Shown piece after piece: positions 35,301 through 47,900 of a DNA stretch of 64,000 nt. The position numbers and the translations under genes are program-made. Below the pieces are notes generated by a model. The model ran no database searches. It had not been told where the DNA came from and was given only the letters and a program-made list of their open reading frames with translations. Source of the stretch: Plectosphaerella cucumerina (Eukaryota > Ascomycota > Sordariomycetes > Glomerellales > Plectosphaerellaceae). Location: NCBI GenBank assembly GCA_020746995.1, contig JAGPXD010000006.1:2108001-2172000 (forward strand). The letters are read 5' to 3'. Position 1 is the stretch's first letter, and every line of letters begins with the position of its first letter.

Positions 35301-38300
35301 TCCGTTCTGTGATCGTGGGTCGAGGTTGTTGTGGGTGTGCTGGTGGCGGGTGGATGCACAGGGCAGGGCAGACAGGCAGGCAGGGTAGGGCGTTTGCGAG
35401 GTTGGCGATATTCTAGGGGGGGAGGCAACGAATAATAGGAAAGGGTATGTTTACGGAGCTGGTTTGGACCCGAACAGGGGACTGAGCTTGCACACCGAGC
35501 TGCCGCAAATAAGAAGAAGAGAAAACGATGGACGAGGACTCGTGAGGAAGAAAAGGGAGGGTAGAAGCGTGGAGAGATGTGCGAGGGTGGTGGGGTGTTA
35601 TAGTCCTCGCCTCTCTATCGCCTTTACTGACAGTGAGTGACAGAAGCGAGCGGTCGTGGGACCAGGGGGGGTGGGTGTGTGGGTGCGAGTGGGAAGGGTG
35701 AGAGAGACGGGGACGGGGGGGAAGAGACCGACAGCGAGAGGAGGGACGGGAGGGCTGGGCCAGACGGGAATGCGGCTTGCGTCCTGCAGCAGGTCAGGCC
35801 AGCCAGGCCAGGGCTCATGCTGCTGCTTGACCTGCGGTCTGCGGACCTGCGCAGCCCTGCTGCTTGCGCTGGGCTGGGCTGCGCACTTTTGCCTCACTCG
35901 CTGCCGCCGCTTGGCTTGCCCGTAGTTGTGGAGAGCGCATTGCTAGTGCATGCAGCAGTAGCGTCCTTGGTCGGCCGAGGAGAGGGGGAGGGCTCTCGGA
36001 GAAGGGGGGCAGACAGGATTAGCCAGATGTCTCCTTCGCCCAGCGTTGCGGCCAGCTTTTCCCGGGCCCTTTTTCCTGGCCTTGGTTGTTTCTCTCGTCA
36101 AGACTAATGGCGATAGCTGGACTGTGACTTCAGACGGTTTCCTGAAATGTCAAGGTGCGTGGACGGGCTCGGGTACCAAGTGACAGCCGATCAAGGCCGG
36201 CCGTCTCCCTTCTCCTGGGTCTTGGGACGAATCCATTCTTCCGTGCCTTTTTGCCTGTACTCGTACTTGGTACTTTCGTCCGAGAGAAGGTCGGCCGGAG
36301 GGGCGTGCATTGCCCTGCGATCAGCGCCGGGAAGGGGAGGTGTGGCGGGAGAAATGGGAAACGAAACAACTCGGGATATCCGCCGCTAGTCCACCAGGCA
36401 GTCGGCGGTAACCTCGTCGCCCCAGGGCCGCAGATCTGACTCGGGGGGCGTGCAGTGCTCGTGCTGGTGGGGGACGAGGGAAGGGGGAGGGATGCTGGCA
36501 GATCAGTCCGAGAGCCTGGAGAAGAAGGGTTGGCGGCTGACCACACACCACGGTGACCACACCATTAACCTTCCCCCACCCCTCCCCTTCCGCTTCCCGC
36601 CCTTGTCAGGTCAAGCAAAGACCTGCCTGCTGCTCGTTCTCTTGGGAAAAAACCTGGGGCCTTGAGCCCGTGAGGGTGGTCATGCGCTATGGGGCGCACT
36701 GCCCTTCTCGGGACGCTCACGTACGCGGCCGACGTCGTGAAGGTTGTCACTGGCAAAACTCTGGTCTGCCCCGAAACATGCGGCCAAGGGCCCCCTCGTC
36801 GGTCGCATCGGTCGTGGCGATGGCCATGTCATGCCGTGCAGTGACGGTGACGACGCTGGGCCGAGCAGAGCGGTCGCCTCCTGCAGGGCGATGGGAACGA
36901 AGGCGACGAGACTGCTGGCGGGAGGCCTGCGACGACCAGAATAACCTGTCGAATAGGCCGGCCCCAGGTACCCAAGGCTGGCAAGCTGGGCCTAAAGTGC
37001 GCTGGACAGGGCCCGGCGATGGCCCCGTCTGCGGGCCGCGCGACGAGTCGGAGTGACGCACGAGTAGGGATGCAGGCTGGCAGGGCTTCCGTCCATTCGG
37101 CATACACGGGATCGTCATGGCAAAAACCAAAAATGCGACCGCGCGAGCCGTGGAGCGAGGCGGCCTTCGGGGTGAACGATGGAACAGAGAGGCGTTGGAA
37201 CTTGGGGAATCGGGCTGTGCACTGCAGGTCTGCAGGTTGGACGGGAGAAGTGGAGGGGGAACATGGAAGATGGCACAAGAGGGCGGCGACAAGCGAATGG
37301 CAGGCGCCTTGCGGAGCTGAAAGCTGCAGCACCTTGTGGCCGCCACATGAGATAGACATGTACCCGCGCACCCATACACTGCGTGGCGGTACACGCACGA
37401 GCAATGTCTTGCCCATTTTTGCCCCGTGGGTTGGGCGTGCCTTCCCCCTGTAGCGTGGGCCTGGTTTAGCAACGGCAGGGGCGATGGAGCGGAGGTACCG
37501 GTACCGCAGGGTGGTTCTTTCCTGTCTTTTCGGTTTCCCAAGCCCTGGCAGGGGCGTCCCAGCTCCACGTCCCTTCCACTCGGCGGGGCCCGCTTTTTCG
37601 GACAACCTCGTGCGCCGGCCTGGGACGTGGATGCTGCCACCGTCGAACAACTCGAACTTCAGCTCGGCCACATTCTCTCCAACAATGCGACTGATGGACA
37701 TGCCGGCTCTCCTGGCCTGTGCCTACGATCACTTGCCATAGGGCCGATCGCCTCGAGACTACCAAGATTCTTTTTCCTCCGGTCTGCCGCCATGCTCCGA
37801 CGAGCCTGTCTCAACTCGGCAGCCCCTTGGACTTGCAGATGTATTCAGAGGCCAGCTCCCAATCATCGCCATCAACCCCCAAGAGGCCATCGGGACTACT
37901 CCACGGCACTACTTTACTCTCCCCTCGCCGGGTTCAGGGGTGGTATCAACGCATTTCCTGTTATGGTTCCAGACTGTCTCTCCTCCACACTGGTCTCACG
38001 CCATCTGGGGCTTGTCCGATCGCTACCATGCTTCCAAGTGACCCTTCCTGTACGAGTACTCACCACAGCACGCCCCCTGGAAACATGTGCCGAGAAGGCC
38101 CTGCAGTCGAGAGCGGGCGGCGCTTGTTCTGACAATACGCGCAAGACGATGGAACCCCAGCCTTCCTACCGCGCGAATCGACCCCTTTCGAGAAGGCCTG
38201 CGGTCCCGCTCGCCCTCTGTCTCTGGTCCTCTGCTGCCCTACCTCCTCCCCATCCTTCCAGACCATGCGACCCGTCGTTATGAGTTCTGATAAGACTTCC

Positions 38301-41300
38301 TCTCTGAGCGTGCCCGTGGCGCCCTGCAGTCACAACCCGGCACCCCCCCTCTCCTCTCGCGCCCCCCCATCAGGGCCCGCCAGTATCGTCCTCATCGCTC
38401 GAACCACCAGCCATCTCCCGTCCTCCGAGTCTCCACACATGTGATCGAGGCGGGCGTGCCCCCGGGGACCAACGTCGCGAACAGACTTTGAACCTGCGCC
38501 TTTTATGCACCTGTCCTAGTCTGTCCGGTCATGGCCTCATCCAGGGGGCGCCCGTCAAGCTTGGCTCTCCGGCTGTACGGGTCGACCATTCGCCCTTGAT
38601 GCCAGGCCCCGGCCAGGACGATCCTCATGCCGTCAAAATTACCGTCGCTCTGCCTCGAGCCACAGACTCTCGGGTCTGTTCGCCGCCGAGCTGATCTGCC
38701 AACGCCGTCGAGACATGCGTGAGGGCGTCATCTCCTGCCGTCCGCGCGCACCACCAATGTCATCACGCGCATCGCGGCCTGCAGCCAGGTTTGCGCAACC
38801 ACAGCACGATGACCTGCAGCAGCATCCTGCGGCCGACTCGCGTTCAAGCTGCATTGCGTCGCAGGTCATGTAGTCCGGGAACTTGCCGGCCCATCCCCTG
38901 CGGCCGATCCTGATGGAATGCTGCCGTGGCTTCTACAGGCGAGCTCCCTGGAGGCCATCACCAACGTGACTGGGTGCACCGGAGTCTCGGCTCGCAAAGT
39001 GTAACAATCAGCCCCCCGAAAGGGGACAGCGAGCCCGGTCCAGCCCCGGCTTTCCTAGGAGATCATCGTGCTGACTGGGAGAAGCCGTTAGAACTCTCGC
39101 CCTCAAACCGGCCCATCCTGGCAGACATATCGAGCCATTCAGCCAGATCTGTCGACGGCGCCCCGGGGCGCACCGGGGATATCATGCCTTCGATGCACAG
39201 GAGCCTCGAACGACGGGACTTCTGGTCTCCGCTCGGACCCTTCGAGTACACTACTTTCTACCCCCTCTTGACCCCTCAAGGAGGGCATCCTCGTCGAACT
39301 AGAAGGGGTGAAGCTTGGGAGGTGGACTGTCATGGAGATGGAGGTCGTTGAACGAGAGCCTATCAAGCCATTTTGGAGAAGACCGCCCCCCTGTCTAGCG
39401 GCCGAGGAGTCTCGAGCAATTGTCGACTTCTGAAGCCTCATTGGTCAAGGCTGAGAATGGCCAGAACCAGTCAGACAGGGGTCATCTCATGAACCTCATT
39501 GGTTAAAAATGAAGGAATCCGGCTGGCTCTGGGCCAATCGAACTCGGGACCTTATGCGGCCGCGGCATGGTATCGACGAAAGGGGCTGGCTGTGGACGGC
39601 TCGCGATGCCCCCAACACGCAGGAGTAAGATGAAAAAGAAGACGAACAGGCCAACCACTTTTCACAATCGGGGGTGCATCCCTCAAGAGCTGACCAGAAA
39701 AGGAAAGCTGGTATATGCACTTCCTCGTCCCCCAGATCGTGCGGGCGGCTTCGTCCCGCTGGGAGCTAGACGGGAGCTAAGGTCCACACACAGTCTTGTC
39801 TTGGCCGCCCCGGGTGCCCCCTTTGTTTTCTCTGGCCCTGCGGCCGGTTGAGATCGCGCAGCGGGCTAATGTCATCTGCAATCAACAGACTGCCCAATCG
39901 AGGCGAAAGGAATGGTCCTGACGACAGTCTTGCCCCTGAAATGAGGAGCTGACAGCTTCCCAGGTGGGAATGTGCAGATGTTTTTCTCGCGAGGCAGGGC
40001 GCGTTGGTGGCCCCGGATTCGACACCGCAGGGGTTGACTATCGAGGGCCGGTCTGTGGTGTCGCTGGCGTGGTGGCGGAACCACGGGGTCGGGTTTTTGG
40101 CAATCTGAGAGCAGGTTTTCTCGAAGACAGACTCGGACTGGTCATTGTACGGGATGCGAGGAGGAGCTGATCGCCCGTGGCACCTCCATGTTGCCAAGCC
40201 GGCGTCCCTGGCGTGTCGAGCCGCACGCCATGTCCGAGACTCGAATGGCAAGTGGTCATACCAAGAGCTCGCCGGCCTGCCAGACCGGGGGGATCCAGCG
40301 CCCGCCGCCACTCGCCCGCCGACAAATGGCCTCTTCTCCGGGTTCAGGTTTGAGGGAGAAATCATCAAATGGCAGCGACTGCATGAAAGGCAGGGGAGTC
40401 TGCAAGGACCGTGGCTGGCGGTTGATGCTTTCTCGTCGTCGGCGGCCCGCGAGGGGGGCACCTCGTGACCCGACCTCCCGTCCCCCTGGGCATCGGTCAC
40501 GAGACGACGCTCCGGCCCGTTTTCTCTCCCTTGGCCGCCGAAACCCCCTCGTCACATGCGAACAAGAGAGGCCCGTCATTGACCGACGTTTTCTTTTCCC
40601 GCGCGTGACATCACGAAAGAACAAGTTGCCGCGCGAAGGGCTGAGGGAGCCGCCTCGTGCTACCCCTACACCGACACGCCTCCCTCGGCGGCTGCCGGTG
40701 CGACATCTCCCTTTCGTCCTCAAGCCCGAGAACCCCGCACCACAGAGTCCAGTCCAGAGGTACCGAGACTTTGCCACTCGATTTAACCGTCGTCGCGGCC
40801 CTGGCGGGCGATATGGGACAAGGTGGCCCGAAATGCGGGATCCTGGGGAGCTTTTTCGATCGGTCAAGTCATGCTGTTTGCTGGCGTGCTGCAGCTAAGG
40901 AAAATGGAGCTGCCTGTTTTTTGGTCCAAGGGGGAAAACCGCTGCACTGTTGCCAGTGTTTCCAAAAAAAGAACTCGAGGAGGCGGGAGACGCCACACGG
41001 CTTTCGCCTCCCGAACTGAACAGCGGGGATCGACGTGCCAGTGAGGCGCAGCCCCAGCGAGCCACACGCGGCCAAGCCGTTTCGGGCAACCAACTCCTGG
41101 ATGCTCCCTGTCGGGCTTGGTGCAGATCAACCGGCGCAAGCCGCTTGTCGGCGTGATGGGGCTTTTTTCGACCCAAAGATCGGATTTTTCAATCTTTGCC
41201 ATTTCTGCGCCTCTCCACCACGGTTGGCCTCCTGGCGACGTGGCACCCGTCGCTGTTCGCTGAGGCATGATGGTGCTCCATGCACAGCTGAAGGCCCTTT

Positions 41301-43139
41301 CGGGGTACTTGCCGGGCATGACTTGTGACGATCTTCGGATGATGATTAGGGCGCATTGCAGTAGAGATAGGGCCGCGTCGACCTCGGCCACGGGGCTGGC
41401 GTGTGGTGGTTGATGCAAGGAGAGGGAGCCTGGAGCATTCGAGCGTCGGTCTCGGGCTCGTCTCCGGATAGATGTCGGCGAGGGGTGTGCTTGATGCGGT
41501 GACATCGTCGGATGTTTGGTGCTGCGTTGCGCGTAGCCGGCGCCACTGCCTTGGTTTCTGGGGGCGAGTTGTGTGTGCTGGCATATGGTTATCCGGTGCT
41601 TCATGCGGCATTCATGTCCGCAGTCTGCCTTGCCCCGCGGTTGCCTGGGATGTTCATTGGGATGATGCGGCATGCAGTTGGTAGGGGATGTAGCTGCGTG
41701 GAAACTTCCTCCTGGGGGGGGGGGGGGGGTTTCCGAGTGAGGTTAGAGGACAAGAGGTCTATCAGTTGAAGTGGTTGTGAAGCAGACAGAGGCTTGCGTG
41801 GCCAGCGTTGCTGTCCACCAGTCGCGATCTGTTTTGCTGCCATTATCATCCCCGGGGCTGATGAGAATAGACTCGCCAAGATGCTCCAAATTTGGGATAC
41901 GTCTAACTAGTTGCTCGACTCCTCCTGTAGCATCGTGTCCGACTAAATCGATCAGTTATCAGCATTCTCAACTCGGCGTGTCAAGAGAATCAGGATGCTG
42001 CACCATTGCCCCTGAAATGGCACATTTCCTCAAAGGTCAAGTGGCCCTTTCAGCATGAATGGAACCGGAGCGGCATACTTCATGACACCAGGCTGATACT
42101 CTCTGCGCGAAATGCATCGTTTTGATTTCCATCACGTTTCTCGGGGCGGCCGGATACAAGTGTTTGTGTTCGGTGGCCGGCTTGCAACGGGCGGCTCCAG
42201 TGCCGTTGGGAGATATCTCAGCTAGATCTCGTTGTCGAGGTATATCTATGCTTGCCATTAGAGACTTTGAGTATTGGGATACTCTCCAGGACTTTTTGGT
42301 ACCAGTAAGAACTGATGTCCGTGACACTGGTATTGCTGGCTCACGAGGCCAGATCTGTGGACTTATTTTGAACAAGCACATAGTCATGAAGAGTAGGGAT
42401 CGGAATCTGCATTTGAAGTAACCAGGATCTACGGAGATGTTCTGGCCATGTATCAACCATTCCTACCTCCATCAAACTGTGTTGACGCTAGATATCTTCC
42501 AGGAAGCTTGTTCAAGAGCTCGGCTTAGATGTGCCGTCACCAGAATGCACGAGGCTCTCACAAGTGCAACACGCCACCAACCTTTTTCTGCCTTGGGTCG
42601 CGGACACGTGTTTGGAAGGTAGCGAGACGCGTGGGAATATTGGAGCAGAGCAAAAACCACCGAGAAGACCATATTGCGGCATTTTTCTGGACCAAACAAT
42701 CGATAGGACCGAGAGCCTGAGAGGCAGCCCTCCATCAAAATGTGCGCAGAAAGGGGTGTCACCGGAGCCTGACGACGTCCACAGGAGACGCCTGGGAAAA
42801 GAGGCAGCAGCGGGAGCCTCGCCGTCCTGTCACTTTCATGCATCCGTATGATCGTCCTGTCACCAAATGTGGCCGTACCTGATTGGTGGGTAATGCACCT
42901 TCACACCATCTCTCGGCCTCAAGCCGTCAACTCGGCCTCAGAGACACGCTTAACGTGGTGTCTTTTTCTGAGGCCACAGCCTGATCGAAGAGATCAGTTT
43001 GAAAGGAACCCTGCCATGTATATAAGTAACAGGTTTTGGTTCTGCGTCCTCCGTCTCTCCTTGATCTGTTTCTGCACAGCAGTCCATCTCCCCATCAATA
43101 CGAGAGACACCATCACATTTTAGCCAACGAACCTCAACA
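35301..43139. other. 7.8-kb gene-poor region
   Basis: No reading frame here convinces me on either strand. The longest (36747-37640, 36829-37701 and 39766-40500, minus) overlap one another and are Arg/Pro/Ser-rich. The part up to about 36 kb is probably the leader and promoter of the gene at 34272. A G16 tract lies at 41714-41729. From about 41.8 kb the sequence becomes visibly less GC-rich. Two copies of CTCATTGGT(C/T)AA stand at 39438 and 39495. A box-B-like GAGTTCGATT near 39535 (minus) does not fold into a tRNA. I see no terminal repeats or transposase. Confidence 0.5.
43019..43026 (+). promoter_or_regulatory. TATA box of the small cysteine-rich gene
   Basis: TATATAAG stands 114 bp before the start codon. 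A CT-rich stretch (CGTCCTCCGTCTCTCC) follows, the usual fungal start-site context. It supports the 51-aa frame as a real transcribed gene. Confidence 0.55.
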
Positions 43140-43371
43140 ATGTGCCGCAAGATGTTCTACGACCACCCGTGCGGGCACAAGACGTATGCACGTATCGACA
43201 AGTGCAGCAACAACTGCGAGCCCAAGGACAGGTTGCCGCCGGGTACTATTCCCGAGATATATGACTGCGCCAAGTGTATCAATGGTGAGTGTCAGAGTTC
43301 GGGGGGCGGATGGATGAACGGGTGTTACGATTGACGAGGGGCAAGCTGACATTGCCGCAGCATGCGGTTGA
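43140..43371 (+). CDS. Very small cysteine-rich protein, 51 aa
   Basis: Two exons (43140-43284, 43361-43371) give a 51-aa protein starting MCRKMFYDHPCGHKTYARID and ending YDCAKCINACG. The intron has a GTGAGT donor, a CTGAC branch site and a GCAG acceptor; without splicing the frame runs on to a 64-aa form. Seven cysteines and two histidines in CGH, KCSNNC and CAKC arrangements suggest a small zinc-binding fold; there is no signal peptide, so a secreted effector is unlikely. Start MC(R/K) followed by a CGH motif recurs in fungal orphan proteins. Function unknown. Its convergent neighbour is another small cysteine-rich gene. Confidence 0.65.
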
Positions 43372-43841
43372 TGGATGAACAGACGTCAGTCAGCGACTCG
43401 ACGGTTTCGGAGGCAGCCTGCAAGTTATACAGAGTGGGTGACATCTTAAGGCCGATAGGCAAGCCGTGTAGTCCCCGGGTTGAGTCCCAATGTAGCTGCG
43501 AGACAGCGTACGACTTTTTCTACACGCCGAGGCTGAGCTGGTTCACAGCAAGGTACCTTAGTGTGTTTGTCCTGCTTGGCTCCGTGTTGCCTATTGTGCC
43601 CCAAGCAACGGCTGAGATCAACGAGCTCTCTGATTCCCAGGGTAGCCCCACGCTCGAACTCGTATGTAAGATCGCAGCCTGATCAACTCAGCGGTTTCAG
43701 AGTGTGTCACAGTATCTGTTCACCCAGGCACCCTTGGCATCCTGAGATTCACTTATGCTTGGACGTAGTGGAAGGACCACGAAGTTCCCAAGTCTAGCAG
43801 ATGAACAACAGTTGGCATACTAATAGCTTCTGCGCCGGAGA
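43372..43841. other. Spacer between two small convergent genes
   Basis: 3' flanks of the two small cysteine-rich genes. No coding frame that I trust. Confidence 0.5.
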
Positions 43842-44111
43842 CTAGGACCGCTCCTGGCCACACTCGGGACAAGTCTTAGCATCATGCCAGAAGCCGCGGG
43901 AGCCGTTACAGTTCGAGCATTCCCGCGAGAACCACCCCGTCCAGTCGCAGGCAGCACATCCGTCCTCGTCCTCGCAGTCGCAGCGTCCCCGAATTATCTT
44001 CCCCATTCCCGAACAGTTCGGGCACGTAGTATAGTACCTGTCCCCTCCTCTGCCGAAGCACTTGGTACACTCGTCAGAGCCATAGACGGAATATTCTTCT
44101 TCGCCGGCCAT
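43842..44111 (-). CDS. Small DnaJ-type zinc-finger protein, 89 aa
   Basis: The frame encodes a row of cysteine pairs like the cysteine-rich domain of DnaJ: CTKCFGRG (15-22), CPNCSGMG (30-37), CDCEDEDGCAACDWTGWF, CSNCNGSRGFW and CPECG. The first two repeats match CxxCxGxG. No J domain, signal peptide or membrane helix is present, so it is a stand-alone zinc-binding module that could bind unfolded protein, but a chaperone role is only inferred from the fold. A TATAAAAA box lies about 195 bp upstream on the same strand. Confidence 0.72.
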   Translation of the reverse strand: MAGEEEYSVYGSDECTKCFGRGGDRYYTTCPNCSGMGKIIRGRCDCEDEDGCAACDWTGWFSRECSNCNGSRGFWHDAKTCPECGQERS

Positions 44112-44905
44112 GTCTGGCGGGGTTCAGGCAGCCGCGACAAGGAGATGGAGGTGGCTGTTGAATGTCAGCCGATGCATGTGCCCTGTTTGATGGGTAGAGA
44201 CGCGCATATGGACTCCTCCGATACGAGGAAGGCTGTGTGTTCGAGACTTATCGAGGTAACAAATTAGCGATGCAGCTTTACCTTTCGTGAGCGGGGTGGA
44301 CCTTGTTTTTATAGGCTCCTTTAGCTGCACACAGACCCGGAATCAGGCTGCATCATCAGTTGAGGCGACTCCCGAGCCCTGCTGCAGATGGCTTTGTAAT
44401 TTCGGTGTCGACCACCCGGCAAGCCAACAGCAGTGACACATCTCCCACCCTCAGGAGCCAACTTGATGCGGCGGCGCCCATCCAAACGCAGATGAGTGAC
44501 GTGTCACATAGGTATTGAATGCGACCCCCATCGCGAGAAGAGCTCATCGACAGACAGAGACTCGAAAGTAGTTCTCTCTGTTGAAAAGGCATACCCAGTG
44601 GACAGAACTTGAACCCCCACCGCTCAGCCCGCACCGCCACACTGAGAGTTGCCCCAGTAGAGCAGAGCCACGTGACGTAATCGTTGCGCTGACGAACGCC
44701 AGGTGGAGCCACAGCTGAGCTCCCTTGGCTCCCCTGGTTCTGGGGAAGCAGGAACGGGGGACAAACGGGAGTACGTACTCCAGACCAAGGATGGAATGCT
44801 CCGAGATCCTTTCTCCCTCAGAAACGTGGAGCTGATCACAGCCCGCGCACCCACGATACCAAGCGACCACTCTTGGAAGCTGCGGGAGAACGACCGCTCC
44901 CCGCC
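44112..44905. promoter_or_regulatory. Divergent promoter of the zinc-finger and SIP3-like genes
   Basis: About 790 bp between two divergent starts. TATAAAAA on the minus strand (44313-44306) fits the small zinc-finger gene. No clear TATA box for the SIP3-like gene. No other gene seen. Confidence 0.45.
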
Positions 44906-47900
44906 ATGTCCGAGATCACCAGTGTCGCGCCGCCCGCGCCCGCGGCACAGCCGCTCAAACAACAGAGCCTCGCCATTCCCGTCGTCTTGAACGAAGCAGG
45001 CCTTGACTCCCCGACCTTCCGCGCCACCGCCGTCCATTTCGCCGAGCAGATCGATGCCATTGAGAGATGGCTGGAGGATTATGTCAGGTCCACCACGAAA
45101 GTTTCCCGCGACATCCTCGCCCTCGAAGAGAACATCAACTTCTACCTATCGCGCTGCTTCCCGCCCGCTGCCGCCGCCGACGCCATCATCGACCATGACT
45201 ACACACTCCTCGCCCTCCGCAGGGCCAGCGATGGATCACGAGAGTGGTGGACGCAGGTCTTGGCAACGATGCGGAAGCTCGACTCCATCGTCGCCGAGCC
45301 TGTCCGACAGTTCCTGGCGGGGGAGATGAGGTCCTTCAGGGATGTGCGCAAGAACATGGACCTAACCCAGCGACAGTTTGATCTGGCCCTGGGACGATAC
45401 GTGGGACAACCAAAGAACAAGGAACCTTCTTCGCTGCGGGAGGACGCCTTTGCCGTGTACGAGGCCCGCAAGGCCTACCTCACGGCCTCGATGGACTACT
45501 GCCAGCTGGCGCCCCAGCTCCGCGCCTCGCTCGACAAGCTGCTAGTCAGGGTGAGCTCTGATATGTGGCATGAGATCAAGCGCTCCCGCGAGGCCGGCAC
45601 CGCCTCTCTCAAATGGGGAGATGAGATGGAGCGGATCCGGGGCTGGTCCAGGGAGATCGAGACCACGGAGGGTGTGTTCAAGCGAGAGCTGCAGAAGGCC
45701 CGCCGCGACATTGGCCAGAGCTCCTTGCACAACTACAAACCGTCCCGCGAGCTGGAAGACTACAGCGCATCGACAGTGCCCTTCCTCGGCTCCAGAGGTC
45801 CAGTCAACGCCCACACACAAGACCAGGAGGCCGTCATATCGGAGAGACAGGGCTGGCTCTTCCTGAAGAACATGGCCGGGAAGCCCGCTCGTGCCAACTG
45901 GGTTCGCAGGTGGTACTACTGCCGCGACGGCATCTTTGGATGGCTCATCCAAGGCCCCCAGGGCGTGCTGCAGGGTGACGAGATTGGCGTCCTTCTATGC
46001 AGCACTAGGCCTGCTGTGTCGGAGGACCGCCGCTTCTGTTTCGAGATCAAGACGAAGAGCCAGAACATGGTGCTTCAGGCTGAGACACAAGCCGAACTTA
46101 CCGAGTGGTTGGAGGTGTTCGAAGTGGCGAAGAAGAAGGCCTTTGAGGCGACCATGGCCAGGGACCACTCGCCTCTTCCGGCTGGCCATGATCCCGCTTT
46201 CCAGATCACCCCAGCCCCCATTGCCGAGTTCTCTGCGAAGAGCCTGGACGCGCAGCTAGCTGGCGAAGAAACCACGATCAACCTGGACCGTGCCGGAACG
46301 CTGCCGGTGCCCGGAAGCGACCTGAACCTCTCGTCGCGCCAGAGCTTCGACGTGAACGCCACTATCGGATCTCGCAGGTCCATCACGGCCCTGGGTCGTG
46401 ACCTGAGCCGTGACTTGGTCCGAGAGGAGGGTGAAAGTGGTCGGGAGCACGCCGCGAGAATTATCCAGAAGCTTGACCTGCATCGCAAGGCCACCTTTGG
46501 CGGTGACCTTGACGCCAAGGGCAGCCCGAATCCTGGCAGCGGCGGCATCGCCAGCCTCATCAGTGCTAGCCATGGGCTGCTTCCTGGTTATGCGCCTCCC
46601 TTGGCTGCCCAGGGCTCGTCCAAGAGCGCCCAGAATGCCACTTTCCCAACTCCCGAAGCCCTACAGGGGAGCCTTGCCCCCTCGACCCTTGCCAAGGCTC
46701 CGATCCCGACCCCGCTGAGTCGTCTGGCTGTCCTCGTTACCGGAGAAAAGGGGCTCGCCGTTGACGGCACCAGCAACCTGCCGGCAGCAGTCATGGCGAA
46801 CTACTGGGGCACCAACCCCTGGACCATGATCTACGGCGTCGGCCATGGAACCCCTCGCACACCTGCAGCCCAAGTCGATGAGAACCCCTTTGGCATCGTC
46901 GCACACGAAATTGGTCAGCCGGGCGAGGAGAAGTCGTCCGTGACGCATACGCACCGCAAGACCGTCAGCGCCGACACCAGATCGCAGCCGATGTTCCAGT
47001 CACGGCAGCGGATCGAGACGTTCCCACCAGGCTACCCAATGGACCTCAAGGCGCAGCACGCCCAGTTCAGGATGCTGTTCCCTGCCGTGCCGCTTGACGA
47101 GAAACTAGTACTCGTCTTCACCGCTGCCTGGACGAGCTCGACGGGCCGTCAAAAGACATCGCTCGATGATGGCGAGTTGACGGGCAACGGACGCATCTTT
47201 GTCACCTCGGACAACATGTACTTCTACGGCCAGCAGATGGGACTCGTCATCGCCTACACGCTGAGCCTCGACATCATCACCGAAGTCACCGCCTCTCCAG
47301 GAAAGGACTGCGATTACATCTTCCTGCATCTTGGAGACGACACCAACGAGACCGGGTACGCCAGAGTGACCATCAAGGTGTTCCTGGACGACCTGGGCCT
47401 GCTCCAATCTAGACTCAACCTCCTCGTCGACGATCTCCAGGCCGAAGAGCCGATGACGCTGCAGGAGCTGGTGACGGCACTGATCAGTCTGGAGCACGAG
47501 CACCACACCCAGAGAAGCCCTAGCGTCGGCAGCTGGGAGGAGGTCTCGTCCAGCACCCCCATTGATGACGGTACGGCCATGGGACGACCTGTACAGCGGA
47601 TGCACGAGTTCGGACCCAGGCTTCACGCCCAGCGATCTCCTGCCCGGCCATGGCCCAAGTTCCAGCTCCCGGTACACCCGGTGGTGTTCGAGCCGGAGGA
47701 CATGCAGCGCAAGGTGGCTGAGAGACACTTTGAGATCAGCGCCAAGGCGTGCTTCCACGTGCTCTTTGGCGACAAGAGCTTCGTGTTCCCCAAGCTCTAC
47801 TTTGAGCGAAGGGCACAACGCATCGCTCAGGGCCCGTGGGTGCTGGAGGACCACGGGCGCATGAAGCGGGAGTTCAAGTTCAAGGTGGACTACCCCGACA

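Noticed and set aside
36747..37701. Overlapping 297- and 290-aa frames, minus strand
   Set aside because: Two frames of similar length overlap on the same DNA and neither shows a motif or a plausible helix pattern; typical of GC-rich non-coding DNA.
39500..39620. Box-B-like GAGTTCGATT (minus) as a tRNA gene
   Set aside because: No T-arm pairing, no acceptor stem and no T33 before the would-be anticodon.
43140..43371. Secreted effector
   Set aside because: There is no signal peptide; the cysteines are in CxxC/CGH patterns that suggest an intracellular zinc site.
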